Positions 42,813 through 53,459 of a stretch of DNA of 64,000 nucleotides are shown here, piece after piece. This DNA comes from Argyresthia goedartella (taxonomy: Eukaryota; Arthropoda; Insecta; Lepidoptera; Argyresthiidae). Each line of letters starts with the position of its first letter. Position 1 is the stretch's first letter. A program made the translations under genes and the position numbers. The stretch spans positions 33,916,703-33,980,702 of the forward strand of contig OX463822.1 of the NCBI GenBank assembly GCA_949825045.1. The letters run 5' to 3'. The notes below the pieces were generated by a model, which ran no database searches, was not told the origin of the DNA, and worked only from the letters and a program-made list of their open reading frames with translations.

Positions 42813-44633
42813 GCGAGGACCCCCGGGGCCCCACTGTGCCTGTAACCGATCAGGTAGGCAGCTATACGCCAGAGGGTCCCATTGTACAAATGGCCCACGC
42901 GCCGGTTCCATTGCCACCCTACGACGCCCCCCGAAGGGTTGTGGGCGTGAATTCAACCGTGGCCGCTCCATGAGCGGGGGGGACATCACATGCGACCGAC
43001 GAGGACGAGGCGACGAGCGGGGCGACAACTGAGGCGGCGTCCGAGCCGCATCCGCATAGCTCGAAGGTGTCCCATGCCACCCGCCCGTTACGGCCTGCTC
43101 AACATACCCAATGTCCCGCTGAGTCGGATGCTGAGTCGCAACCGAAAACTCAGGGCCCCCCATGTGATGACCCTGAGTGCGGCCCTGCACCCCTGGGTGG
43201 CTGCGTGCTTGTGGCCCCATTGCCCGCTGAGTCGGATGCTGAGTCGCAACCGAAAACTCAGGGCCCCCCATGTGATGACCCTGAGTGCGGCCCTGCACCC
43301 TAGTACCGCCCTGTGCACGTGGGGACATTGGCCCCTGAGTTGCGCTCCGAGTCGCAAACGAATTCTCAGGGCCCCATGCCGTGTCACCCTGGGTACGGCC
43401 CTGTGGTGGCTGTTGGCCGGACCGGTTCATGCACAACAAATTGTTGTGGGCCCCACCACAATATCCGCACAATTTTGTGCGCGTGCAGTCCCTAGCCATG
43501 TGTGGCCCGAGGCACAGGAAACACCAGCTCCGCTGCTTGGCCATCCGGCGCCGTCCCTCAACCCTAAGTTCCCCGAACTTATTGCAATCGGCCACAGCAT
43601 GGCCAATCTGCCTACAACATGGGCAGGTCTCACTATGTGTGGTCAATGCACTCACAGTCCCATACGACTGCCGGTTGGTGCGGTCCTTCCTCGTCGGAGG
43701 GCCCCTACTCACAGCGCTCCCGGCAGCTCTCTGTGGCTCCGAAGGATGGGTGGCCGTCAACCCCAAATTCTCTGCCCGTCGAGCCTCCTCTTCCAAAAAT
43801 CCGACCAAGTCGGAGAAGGCGGGCAGGTCCTCGGCCGACCTCCCGTGAGACTGTTCGAAACGAGTCTGCACGTCAGCGGGTAGGCGGGAAAGTACAATGT
43901 ACAGCAGTAGGTAGGACCATTCACCAACCGGAAGTCCAAGATTCTCTAGGGCCTTGGTGACGGACAACAACGGGTTCAAAACCTCCGTCTGTATGGCCCC
44001 GACCTTGTTCACAACCGGGATGCTAAACAAACGGTTCAGTTGGGCATCGGCCAACCTCCGTTTGTTGTGGTAACGTCTGACCAGCAATTGCCTGGCCGTT
44101 TCATAGTTACCTTCCGTAACTGTCAAATGAGCGACCAGCTCCCTGGGCTCACCCCTCAATGCTGCCACCAGCTGAGCCATTTTGACAGACTTGGTAATGT
44201 CCGATCGCATGTGCACCAAACTGTCGAACAGATTGATGAAGCTCATTTATTCACCGGACACTCCGTCAAAGGTAGGCATAGTTATAACGGGTAACCTGGT
44301 CCCCGATCCCTGATGCGGCAGAGGTGCTTCAATGTCACCACCACGGCTGGACTCGCGCTGCCTACGTATGTCCGCAGCCTTCTGCGTGATAGCAGCTGCC
44401 ATCTCCATACACTGGTCGACATCCCCTAGCAACCGTGACAGCCTGTCAGGTGCGCAACCATCAACTGCTTCCGCCTGCGCGGACAATTCGAGCACCCTGT
44501 TGTAGCGTTCCTTAACGTCCATAGACCGCTCCAATACCACATCATGCCTATCTAAACGGTCTATCAGACCGTGTGCGGAGGAAAACCATCTGAGCTCCTT
44601 AGAAACACCCTTCTGTATTTCAGACAACGACAT
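42810..44633 (-). pseudogene. BEL-C gag, one nonsense codon
   Basis: ATG at 44633 (MSLSEIQKGVSKEL) to TAG at 42810-42812. Same layout as BEL-A gag: helical N-terminus, gag domain, three cysteine boxes (CPCCRQIGHAVADC, CFLCLGPHMARDC, CGYCGGAHNNLLC), 36-residue repeats, basic Pro-rich tail. TAA at 44247-44249 stands where BEL-A has TGG (Trp in GVSGEWMSF), two adjacent changes. The rest is open. Confidence 0.9.
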
Positions 44634-45215
44634 GATCGGAAAGATACTTACTCACAATTTGCAATAACTCAATTATATTGGACCCTCCAGTCTACAACCC
44701 AAACGAGGGAACCCTAATCTATAACTTAAACAATGCTGATTTCCCCAAACAATAGAAACCGAGTTTATATCTACACAAATTCTGTAAACAACAATTTAGT
44801 TTCCCTATATCATATAACACACACAGATAGTCAATATTAGTTCAAGTTATAAATTGCTATAAACTGAAAACAATGTCCAAACATTCATTAGCATTACTAG
44901 ACCACTAATAGATTGACTAACTGGTAACTGGTACTTCAATCCAAATTTCAATTCACCTACAATGTACCTGTAATGTAATTACTATTCTGAGTCACATCTC
45001 AGTACAACTGGTCATTTAGGGAAAACTGTTATATCTGTCTGTCTACTACCAGCAATAGACTTATAGCTTACAACACTACCAATCTATGTGGATACAGGAA
45101 CAAAACCAAGTTAGCTAATAACCGCCTATACCTACAGATTGATAGTCCCAAATCGTGGGTTCCTGGAGCCCTTGACGGCTGCAAATCTCAGGAAACCACG
45201 CTCTTGCTACCAAAA
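44634..45215 (-). other. BEL-C 5' leader and primer-binding site
   Basis: Untranslated AT-rich leader. The minus-strand primer site ttggtagcaagagcgtgg abuts the LTR (about 45195-45213). Clearly diverged from the BEL-A leader, with several indels. Confidence 0.75.
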
Positions 45216-45721
45216 TGTTCAGGCCTCTCGGCACCCGATGACCTCGCAGGGGCCCATAGCTACGAGGTAGCGTAGCGATCAGATGCCAAGAAGCAAGAAC
45301 GTCGGCGATTCACCGAGCTAAAGTAAATAGATTCTATCTGACCTGGTCTGTGCTTCGTTCCCGTCAAACTCCTGTCTCTCTGCAAGGCCTGGGTGCACCC
45401 TAGGCTCTTCTTGGTAGACAGGTTCTTCAGCCAACCAGGTATGGCTGGCAGGCCAGCTTCGACGCGCACAGTGTTACGTAAATACGAACTTTATCTGGTT
45501 CGGAGAACCACAATACACTCAGCTATAAGACAATCCTGAGGGGAGCCCGAATACAATTCCAGATGGCTTACGATTTAATTTCAATGCCCTATACCAATAC
45601 GCGTTCCATCGCGAGGGCTTTTCGTCTGTCAGATGTCAAAAAACTGCAAAGATGGCCGCTCCCTCAAATTCAAAATGGCCGTTCCGGAACCATAGATCGA
45701 GTATCGATTTTGAATCGAACA
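45216..45721 (-). repeat. BEL-C 5' LTR
   Basis: 506 bp, same as 38381-38886. Followed by the target copy ttgac and the resumed BEL-D integrase frame. Confidence 0.94.
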
Positions 45722-46946
45722 TTGACCCTCAAGGATTGCTGAGGGTAGGAGGTCGGCTGCGGAATGCCAACCTGCCTTATGCGGCTCGCCACCCGTTGTT
45801 ACTCCATAGGAAATGGAAGTTGGTCGAACTGTTGATAAAGGATCGACACATTCGGAATGGGCATGTCGGATGCCACGCCTTGATGGCGTTTCTCCAGCGC
45901 GAGTTCTGGATTCTATCGGGAAGACGCTTAGTGCGTAGCGTCGTATTTCGGTGCCTGCCTTGTTATCGGGCCAAGGCGGCTACGATGCAGCCCCAGATGG
46001 GCGATTTGCCCTCGGATAGGGTTAACGAAATCCGGCCCTTTGCGGGTGTCGGAACGGATTTCGCGGGCCATTCATGGTCAAGTCTTCACAGCTACGGAAC
46101 GCCAGATTAGTGAAGGCATACCTGTGCGTCTTCGTGTGCTTGGCCACGAAGGCAGTCCACTTGGAGGTGGTCAGTGACCTCACTACAGAGGCATTTATCG
46201 CATGTCTAGATCGGTTCGTCTCACGAAGGGGCCTCCCGACATTAATCCGTTCGGACAACGGCACAAATTTTGTCGGAGCCAGGCGATATCTGCAGGAGGT
46301 CACTCAATTCCTGAACGGTAACCAGGATGCCATCGGTACGGCTTGCTCCCGACGAGGGATTGAATGGGTTTTCAGTCCGCCGGGATGTCCTCATTGGGGA
46401 GGAATATTTGAGGCTGCGGTTAAATCGGCTAAGTCGCACCTGATGAGGATCATCGGTGAGACCTCTCTACGCTTTGAAGAGCTTGCGACGCTGTTCTGTA
46501 AGATTGAAATGACACTGAACTCGCGTCCGTTGTGCCCGCTCAGTTCGGATCCAAATGATTTGGAAGCGTTGACTCCGGGTCACTTCCTAATAGGTCAGCC
46601 CCTTAACGCCCTGCCAGAATACCCATTCGGTGATGTTAAGTTAAGTCGGTTAACTAGGTGGCAGATGTTGCAGCAGATGGCTCAAGATTTTTGGAAACGG
46701 TGGTCCCTTGAGTACTTGCACATCTTGCAGCAGCGCCTTAAGTGGACTGACCGGACGAGCCCCCCTCAAGTCGGTGATTTGGTGCTGATTAAGAATGCGA
46801 ACCTGCCATCATTGAGATGGAGACGAGGACGGATCGTCAATTTGTACACGGGTCGGGATGGCACGCCTCGATCAGCAGAAGTCAAGGTGGGGGACTCGGT
46901 CCTCAAGAGAGCGGTCGCAACACTTTCTCGCCTTCCTATTGATTAG
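45722..46946 (+). pseudogene. BEL-D pol: integrase, frameshifted
   Basis: Resumes after BEL-C with GLLRVGGRLRNANL. Zinc finger HVGCHALMAFLQREFW to CLPCYR; first catalytic block VGTDFAG at 46050, where one base is missing (about 46068), so the first ORF ends at 46110. The second frame (46074-46946) carries IRSDNGTNFVGA, HWGGIFEAAVKSA and the C-terminal domain (DLVLIKNANLPSLRWRRGR), stop at 46944-46946. Confidence 0.88.
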
Positions 46947-46977
46947 GGACAGGTTCGGGCCTGTCCGGGCGGGTGAC

Positions 46978-47527
46978 TGTTTAATATTTATGCTTCGGAA
47001 CGCACCTCCTCTTGTTGCGCGGATCGACCGCGAGTAATCGGGACATCACTAGCGTAAACGGAACCGCAGCTTTCACTCGTACCAACGAGATGAAAAATTA
47101 GAGGTTATCTTTTCTTGTTGTGAGAAAAAACATGTCTGCTCAGGCGTCGGGCCATTGACTGTATTTCGGTGTAACAATTGTCTAACACAGGTGTCGGGCC
47201 TGGTCGGAGTGTTGATCATAATAATCGTCGGGAAATAAGTAGATTCGCGTCAGTCATTCGTGTTGTGAAGGACATCGTTCGTATCGGACAGCGACTCCTC
47301 GTGTCGGCAAGCAACACGCCGGCGACAGCGTCGGACAGCGAAACCAGTGAGATTCGGTTCCTCTCCTATCACAATTGTGCTCCTATCCCGTATTCCTGCC
47401 TCGAATCGAGCTTTCGATTCCGGTCTACGACGGCAAGGTAAGGTGTCAATCACGATTCTCTCCCGTGCTGGCAAAAACCCAGCCCCTCATGATTCCACGC
47501 CGTTCGGTTGAGGCGTGGAATTAAACA
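46978..47527 (+). repeat. BEL-D 3' LTR
   Basis: 550 bp, tgtttaatat to gaattaaaca. A short G-rich tract (ctgtccgggcgggtgac, 46961-46977) precedes it as the likely polypurine/priming region. Confidence 0.93.
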
Positions 47528-47540
47528 CTATTCGTGGACT

Positions 47541-48593
47541 ACCTCAAGTTTATTTATTACTGTAGGTAGATATTCACATATACTTACTTAGCTAAAGTCA
47601 TTTTTTGCCTCTTATCTACATTAGACCACTGTGGCAACAGAAGGGCGTAGAAAATTAATATGTAGTTAGCATTAAGGAACCTATAATTAGCATTGTTTTA
47701 TTCATTTAGACCATGTTAAAATGTTATATTTTGCTTTAGATCCTCCTAAGACTGTATAAATAAAATAAATAAATAATTAATAAAATAAAATCCCACAGAT
47801 TGATTTTTAGATCTCTTTTAAAAATTGGTTGTGTTTAACTAATTCAAATATTACAATAACCCGTAGTTTACGAGATTATCCCACACACTCGTAATAGTTG
47901 TTGAAGTTGTGAGTTAAACCAGAATTATTGCTGGATTACTATTTATTGATGTTACTAGTTATAACGATGTATGTAGACTATTCTAATGCACACCAAATAT
48001 ACTGATTTTCACATCAAATATCAGGGCAAAATACTGCAGTAGCTTAAAAAGTCTGCAATGAAAATCAGTATTTTTGATGTGCGATTAAATATATTATTTT
48101 TTGATGTCCCTTTAAAAAATACTACTCATAAAAATGATCATAAAAAAAGTAAATTCGGTGAACCCGTTGATGTTTTTTGCTTTGAGCATAACATTAAAAA
48201 AATATTCTTGCAGCCCAGGCCTACGATGTTGTATGAAATTTTATCCATTACAGTTTTCTCGAGTTGTGCGGCCCGCAACGTGTTACTTCCAAGCCTTCGC
48301 AGGAAATGGCGACATTTCTTTGCATGTTAGAGAAATAGTAGATTTCCTACGAGTTCGTAAAGAAGCCTTTTTGAAAGAGTAAGGAATATAATTTTTCCGC
48401 CTGAGATCCCAAAATCAAGCGGCGCAGCTGCTATTTTGAGGTTAGAGTGCGGAAAAATGATTATATTCACATGACCCGGTGTTTAAAGTTTACTTAAAGT
48501 GTACTCAATGCACTTAGGTGAATCAGTTCAGGTGAATTAAGTTTACGGAGGGGTGATTTACTATAAACAAACCCTAATTTCATTAATGTTAAT
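47541..48593. other. AT-rich non-coding stretch
   Basis: No gene recognised. Two short plus-strand frames (48058-48330, 48134-48382) have AT-driven composition and no known domain. Confidence 0.5.
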
Positions 48594-48664
48594 TAATTTA
48601 GTCGGTAAGAAATGGTAGAAGCGACGAGCTGTTGATATTTTATTTATATTTAGCCATAGTAATA
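48594..48664 (+). pseudogene. Partial copy of the CycK 5' UTR
   Basis: aatttagtc...gccatagtaata closely matches the 5' UTR just before the CycK ATG (about 50137-50209), including gaagcgacgagctgttgatat. It is separated from the matching copy of exon 1 (49914) by about 1.25 kb. Confidence 0.8.
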
Positions 48665-48965
48665 CAGGCTGACTTTTAATTAGCTGACCACATTTTAAGC
48701 AATGATAGTACCCATTAATATCAACAACTTTTTCTTGTGAACTTATGAACCTAAGTGATTTTTTCTTCTTCTGATGAATTAGTTCAATTTTAGTTCAAAC
48801 TGTACAAGCTCCGACGCCACAACGCAGTTGTGAAATGAAGTCTCCCTAACGGTCAATAAAATTAACTTAATTTTTTTTTGTGCTTCTCATTCGTCCAAAA
48901 CCTTGGCAGGCGGGCCAATCAACATCACAATGTCGTAGTGTTAGTATACACTCAAACATTGGTGG

Positions 48966-49621
48966 CTATGTGATATTAAAGTTAGGGAGGGGGGGGCGCG
49001 GTACCCCAGACACAGGTATTGCGTACGCGGCCGTCGTCGCGGCAAACGACACTTGAGAGCACTTAGTAAGTGGAACACACGTATCTTTCCTTTCCTGTAT
49101 TGGAGCGCTCTCACTGGCACTTTCACTCGCGGCGGTCTTTATATCCAGGCCAGTCTTACTGGGTGCAGGCGGACGGGGCGGCGGGGTCGGCGAGTCAGCG
49201 TGCAGGGCCCGCTTCCAACTACCCCGCAACAACTCGTCGTTGGGGCTTTCACTGCGCACCCGCCTCAGAAGTAGAGGCTGCTCTCGAGCCTGCTCCAGAA
49301 GTCTAGCGACTAGGATCTCATCGCCGATGCAAGCCGCAGGCATACCCTCCAGGGCAGCGCGGCTATCGGCGATGTAGGTCTCCATGGCGCGTAACAGTCT
49401 GGCTTGAGCGGCCCGGATTAAATATTACTGTCCAACTCAAGCTCCGCCCTCGGCGAAAACGGCCGACGCACCAATGGGGACCCATATTCCGTCGATTTAG
49501 AGACGGGGACCAGGCGGTCCACGGATGCCGAAGTGGTAAGGTGCGGGGTGGCCCCTAGCGGCGGGCTGCCTGTCCCTTCGACATGAAGACTGAGTTTCAG
49601 CAAATTTCGTCGTGGTCGCAA
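48966..49621 (-). pseudogene. ORF1/gag-like retroelement fragment, family unclear
   Basis: GC-rich minus-strand coding-like block in two frames: 49621-49418 (PSLVRRPFSPRAE-like basic text) then, after a frame change near 49420, QARLLRAMETYIADSRAALE to 48966. Composition is unlike its AT-rich neighbours. Helical, Arg/Glu-rich text and a Pro-rich stretch (DSPTPPPRPPAPS) suggest an ORF1 of a non-LTR element, but no diagnostic motif is visible. Confidence 0.35.
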
Positions 49622-49913
49622 TAAGTGCGTTCTCTTTTTAACTCAAATAATCAATCAATTTATCAATTAATGAATTGATATTTCTATCCAACTTGCATCC
49701 AAAATGGTTGAGTTGATTTTATACGTTTCAACGTTTACAAATTTATAGGTGTAGAATTTATGACTTTTAATGGCTTAATGGATGGATTTATGCTAGAGAA
49801 AATATTTTTTAATTTTTATTATTAGTTTTTTTATTTCGAGTAATAGAATAATGTTGTTTTGACAACGTTCGAAATGTACAAATTTGGTCAGCGAAAACTC
49901 ACCGGTGTAATGA

Positions 49914-49982
49914 ATGCCCTATCGGTATTATGATAAAGTGGATAAACAGGCACGAGCACGCCTTCGTGCCAAGATGGTTTAA
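49914..49982 (+). pseudogene. Partial copy of CycK exon 1
   Basis: atgccctatcggtattatga aligns with the CycK start (50213), continuing through agcacgccttcgtgccaagatgg with a 3-bp insertion. It encodes MPYRYYDK and stops (TAA, about 49980) within 23 codons. Not a working gene. Confidence 0.8.
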
Positions 49983-50212
49983 TCATCACACTATAAACTG
50001 GCAATGAACTATATTTTCAAACTGGCAATACAGCGTTTGCATTTGTCAAAATCAAATTGTAGGCTTGCTGGAATCCGGCAAAATTGCAAAGGTTATGGCC
50101 ATGTTGTTGTTACGTTAAAAGTTTCCTATCAACTTAATTTAGTCAGTTAGATTGGAAATGGCAGAAGCGACGAGCTGTTGATATTTTATTTCTATTTAGC
50201 CATAGTAATAAA
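49983..50212 (+). promoter_or_regulatory. CycK upstream region and 5' UTR
   Basis: Sequence directly before the CycK ATG. The end (about 50137-50212) is likely 5' UTR, as it is the part found again at 48594. No clear TATA box. Confidence 0.4.
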
Positions 50213-52379
50213 ATGCCCTATTGGTATTATGATAAAAAGGATCTACAGAGCACGCCTTCGTTCCAAGATGGTATTAGCAATGAGACAGAGAACCGGTATC
50301 GTAAAGAAGGCGCCAGATTTATTATTGACACTGGATCGAAGATGGACTTAGGTTATAATACGGTCGCGACGGGAGTTGTTTATTTCCACCGCTTCTACAT
50401 GTTCCACTCGTTCAGAACATTCCCGAGGTACATTACAGCGTGCTGTTGCCTCTTCTTAGCCGGTAAAGTGGAAGAAACGCCGAAGAAGTGTAAGGACATC
50501 ATCAAAGTGGCCAAGTCTTTGCTGACGGAGCACAAGTTTGCGACCTTCGGAGAGGATCCTAAGGAGGAGGTCATGACCCTGGAGCGGATCTTGCTGCAGA
50601 CCATCAAGTTTGATCTGCAGGTAACTTGCCAACTTACTCATACACCTGGTGATGGAACATTGAAAACACACTGAGGAAACATTCATATTTCCATTGCTGT
50701 TGCGATAGGCTATCTGTCTATCATGCAATATATTGTACAGTATTGGAATGTCTGGCTAAACATGGGGCGAGCTATGCCTCGGCCACAGCATATATGAAAA
50801 GATGTGATGCTGCTATGAGATACCCTGTGTATGGGATAAATGTTGATGTAAATCTAATTATATTTTCTGTACGTAGGTGGAGCATCCATATGGATATCTC
50901 CTGAAGTATGCCAAGTGTTTGAAAGGTGACAAAGTTAAACTGCAAAAGATGGTGCAGATGGCTTGGACATTTGTTAATGACAGGTAATTATGATGTACTA
51001 TCGAACCAACTGAATCATGACCCTTTTGCCTGATAATTCGTTTGAAACTTTCAAACTTGTAAGATCTATCAAAATGTCAGTGTCTAATCAAATGATAACA
51101 AGTTCGTTACCAAGGAAATAAACCTTCAAGCAAATTTCGACCTACTTGCATTTAAGGGGTTTAGCCATCGATATATGTGGGTTTAGCAAAATAAGCTTAT
51201 GGTGGGTCATGATTCAGATGGTTCGATTGTACAATATTTTGTATATGTATATTGTAATCATTACTAATTTAGTGATTATTTTGTCATTCTACCAAAAACA
51301 TGTCACTTTCTGTATCATGCATGATATCTGTTCAGAATAAAGTCAAAGTCATACTCCAACTCTCGTTCCACCACAGAGAAAGTCAGTTTTGGGGTTGTTT
51401 GTCAACACTCACTTATACACATTTTCCCTATTTCTGCACGGCAAGAAGGCCAAAGCAAATCAATACCACTACAATTAATCTTTTAACACATTCATTCAGC
51501 CTGGGAGTCCTGTAGTTCAATGAATACTTTTAGGGATTCAGCTGGTCTGCACTAATATGATCTCATTCCATTTTAGTCTCTGCACCACCCTCTGCCTACA
51601 ATGGGAGCCGGAGGTGATAGCAGTGGCGCTCATGTTCCTCGCGGGCAAGCTCAGCAAGTTTGAGGTGGTCGACTGGAATGGACGGACCGGCAAACACACA
51701 GCCTGGTGGGACATGTTTGTTGAAGACATCACTTTGGAACTGCTAGAGGATATATGCCATCAGGTGATCAAGAATTTATTGTTTTGTTTAGGTTCTCTTG
51801 ATTACTTTGACTGGAGCTAGTTAATTTGATAAATCTGTCTCTCTCACAAACAATTTGATGTTAGCTTATAATAAATAAACCTTTTCACGACATTACTGGA
51901 CTCCCTTGCCATGTGAGATTGTAGGAATTTCGGTTGCTATCACACAAAACAACTCCTGATAACTCAGTCCATCATTCCAGGTGCTAGATCTCTACTCGCC
52001 GCAGACGCAGGCTTCCGGCGGCGAGTCGCCCCCGCTGCCGGCAAAAAACGACAAGCGCCCGCCCTCCGATACACCGCCAGCTTCCGTGTCGCCTGCCGCC
52101 GCAGTGCCGCCGCCGGCGAGGACTAACATCGCGCCCATCAAGAACGGCTCGGATAAAATCACCCCGAGATATCCGTATCCGCCCTACCCCGCGCCGGGGT
52201 ACCCCGGGCCCCCGCCGGTCGCGCCCGGCATGCTCCCGCCGCCGCCCGCCCCGCTGCCGCCGCCGCCCGCGCCGCCTGGCTTCCCCTACTACGAGCAGTA
52301 CGCGCCCGCGCCGCACCGCGCGCCTCCGCCCCTCGCGCCCCTCGCGCCCCTCGCCGGCTACTATCCCCCGCCGCCCTGA
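50213..52379 (+). CDS. CycK: Cyclin K, four coding exons
   Basis: Exons 50213-50620, 50877-50983, 51577-51763 and 51981-52379 give 366 residues; all introns are GT-AG and phases fit. Cyclin K is the partner of CDK12/CDK13, nuclear kinases of the RNA polymerase II C-terminal domain, needed for elongation of long and DNA-repair genes. The first cyclin box (about 20-135) has [20 protein letters not shown] and [17 protein letters not shown]; the second (about 140-235) has [43 protein letters not shown] and [12 protein letters not shown]. The tail (about 245-366) is Pro/Ala/Tyr-rich ([17 protein letters not shown]), as in other cyclin K proteins. The start [11 protein letters not shown] matches the conserved N-terminus. 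Identification rests on remembered family sequence. Confidence 0.95.
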
Positions 52380-52420
52380 TCGGAGAGCGGGTGTTGAATG
52401 AAGTGTACATTTTTTACTGA

Positions 52421-52426
52421 AATAAA
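52421..52426 (+). terminator. Likely CycK polyadenylation signal
   Basis: AATAAA 42 bp after the CycK stop codon; a TG-rich stretch (tttgtatgttcacgggtgtg) follows at about 52450-52470. Confidence 0.75.
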
Positions 52427-53221
52427 TTGACTGTAGTTTTACGAACGGTTTTATTTGTATGTTCACGGGTGTGAAATACGGGGTCGCTTCTTTGGTCTAT
52501 CTGCGTTAAGAGACTGGCGAGTCATCAATCTGGCCCACCTCGAATACGATTAGTCATGGACTGTGGTGAGAGAATTCAATATAACATTGACTGATTGTAC
52601 TAACATCTTATAAATCTGCAGTTGCGAATGACTCACTATTTTCTTAACGCAGACAGACTCACAATATGTTTTGAATACTGAATTATATACCGATTATGTT
52701 CATCATCGTTCCTTTTGAGCATAAACATTAAGTACGAGTTCGATTCAAGAACATTGAACGAGATAATTTGTTGTTGAAATAACATCAAAAAATTACAACA
52801 AAAATCATCAACAAAACAATAGTCACACCGGGTGCAAAGAAAACGTTTTGTGCAAAACTTAGAGAATAAACTAGTTTCCTTTTGCTAGCTGCCGTTGGAC
52901 TAGAGAAAAACAATTTGATAAATATTGAACACATTTTGCTGCACCGAAGTGTAGGATATCATTATTATACAATCATAAAATACTACATCCATGATTTTAG
53001 GACTCATTAAAAAACATTTTGGATGGAAATTGTAAATACATTTTCAGAAAATACTAATGTCAAAGAACACTATAAAGACGTGTATAGAAGATTTTATAGC
53101 GATACATTTCAAATAAATACTTATGTAACATTAATTCCAGAATATGCCTTTAAATAGGTACATATTCTATTGCTAGTTGTATTATTTATTAATCTATTTT
53201 ATCACCCTTGCTACTGATACA

Positions 53222-53459
53222 TAGCGGCTGTTTGGAGAATGGAGCGACATATTTTTTGGGTAATAAAGGATTTCATTCTGAACAACTTTCACTGTGGAAC
53301 TGATTTAATCAGCTGATTGCCGCTTGGCCCAAAATGTATGGAGAAGCGAAAAATAAAGTTGCTCTGATCAAATCGGTTTCATATCATATTTCATCGGAAC
53401 AGAATGGTGTTCCCTCCTCCCCAAAATATTTGTCGCTCCATACTCCAAACATCCTTTAT
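53222..53459. mobile_element. Candidate MITE with imperfect inverted ends
   Basis: gctgtttggagaatggagcgac (53226 on) mirrors gtcgctccatactccaaacat (53430-53450), with further weak inverted similarity inside (gttccac... and gtgttccc... arms). About 240 bp, no coding. Confidence 0.5.

Larger units (their letters stand above)
38381..45721 (-). mobile_element. BEL-C: nearly intact young BEL/Pao element
   Basis: Minus-strand 7341-bp element with 506-bp LTRs (38381-38886, 45216-45721) that look identical, and a perfect 5-bp duplication ttgac (38376-38380, 45722-45726). It has one long pol frame. In-frame stops: TAA in gag (44247-44249), the shared UAG (42810-42812) and TAA in pol (42204-42206). 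It is inserted in antisense into its relative BEL-D. Confidence 0.95.
34481..47527 (+). mobile_element. BEL-D: diverged BEL/Pao element, host of BEL-C
   Basis: Plus-strand BEL/Pao element with LTRs 34481-35031 and 46978-47527 and near-perfect 5-bp target copies (atatt at 34476-34480, ctatt at 47528-47532; the MULE unit predicts ctatt). Pol is clearly related to BEL-A/C but a different subfamily, with unlike LTRs. Most of gag is missing and replaced by an inverted LTR piece. Pol has a deletion near 36730, a TAG at 37409-37411, BEL-C inserted at 38381 and a 1-bp deletion near 46068. Dead copy. Confidence 0.93.
32666..47540 (+). mobile_element. Decayed Mutator-like (MULE) DNA transposon, split by BEL-D
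   Basis: Long terminal inverted repeats bound a ~1.8-kb body (32666-34480), with the last 13 bp of the right end displaced to 47528-47540 by BEL-D. Both ends read agtccacgaatagcacctgtc inward and extend for about 300 bp with internal palindromes. The body encodes two broken pieces of a MULE transposase. A possible 9-bp target copy (acttcaagt at 32649-32657, acctcaagt at 47541-47549) fits MULE habits but is offset by a few bases on the left. Confidence 0.75.

Noticed and set aside
42990..43883. 297-codon plus-strand ORF (and 14553-15230)
   Set aside because: Antisense shadow of the GC-rich gag repeats of BEL-C and BEL-A; no domain.
48058..48382. Two overlapping plus-strand ORFs of 82-90 codons
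   Set aside because: AT-driven, no domain, no splice context that would tie them to CycK.
52159..52466. Minus-strand Arg/Gly-rich ORFs
   Set aside because: Antisense of the proline-rich last exon of CycK.
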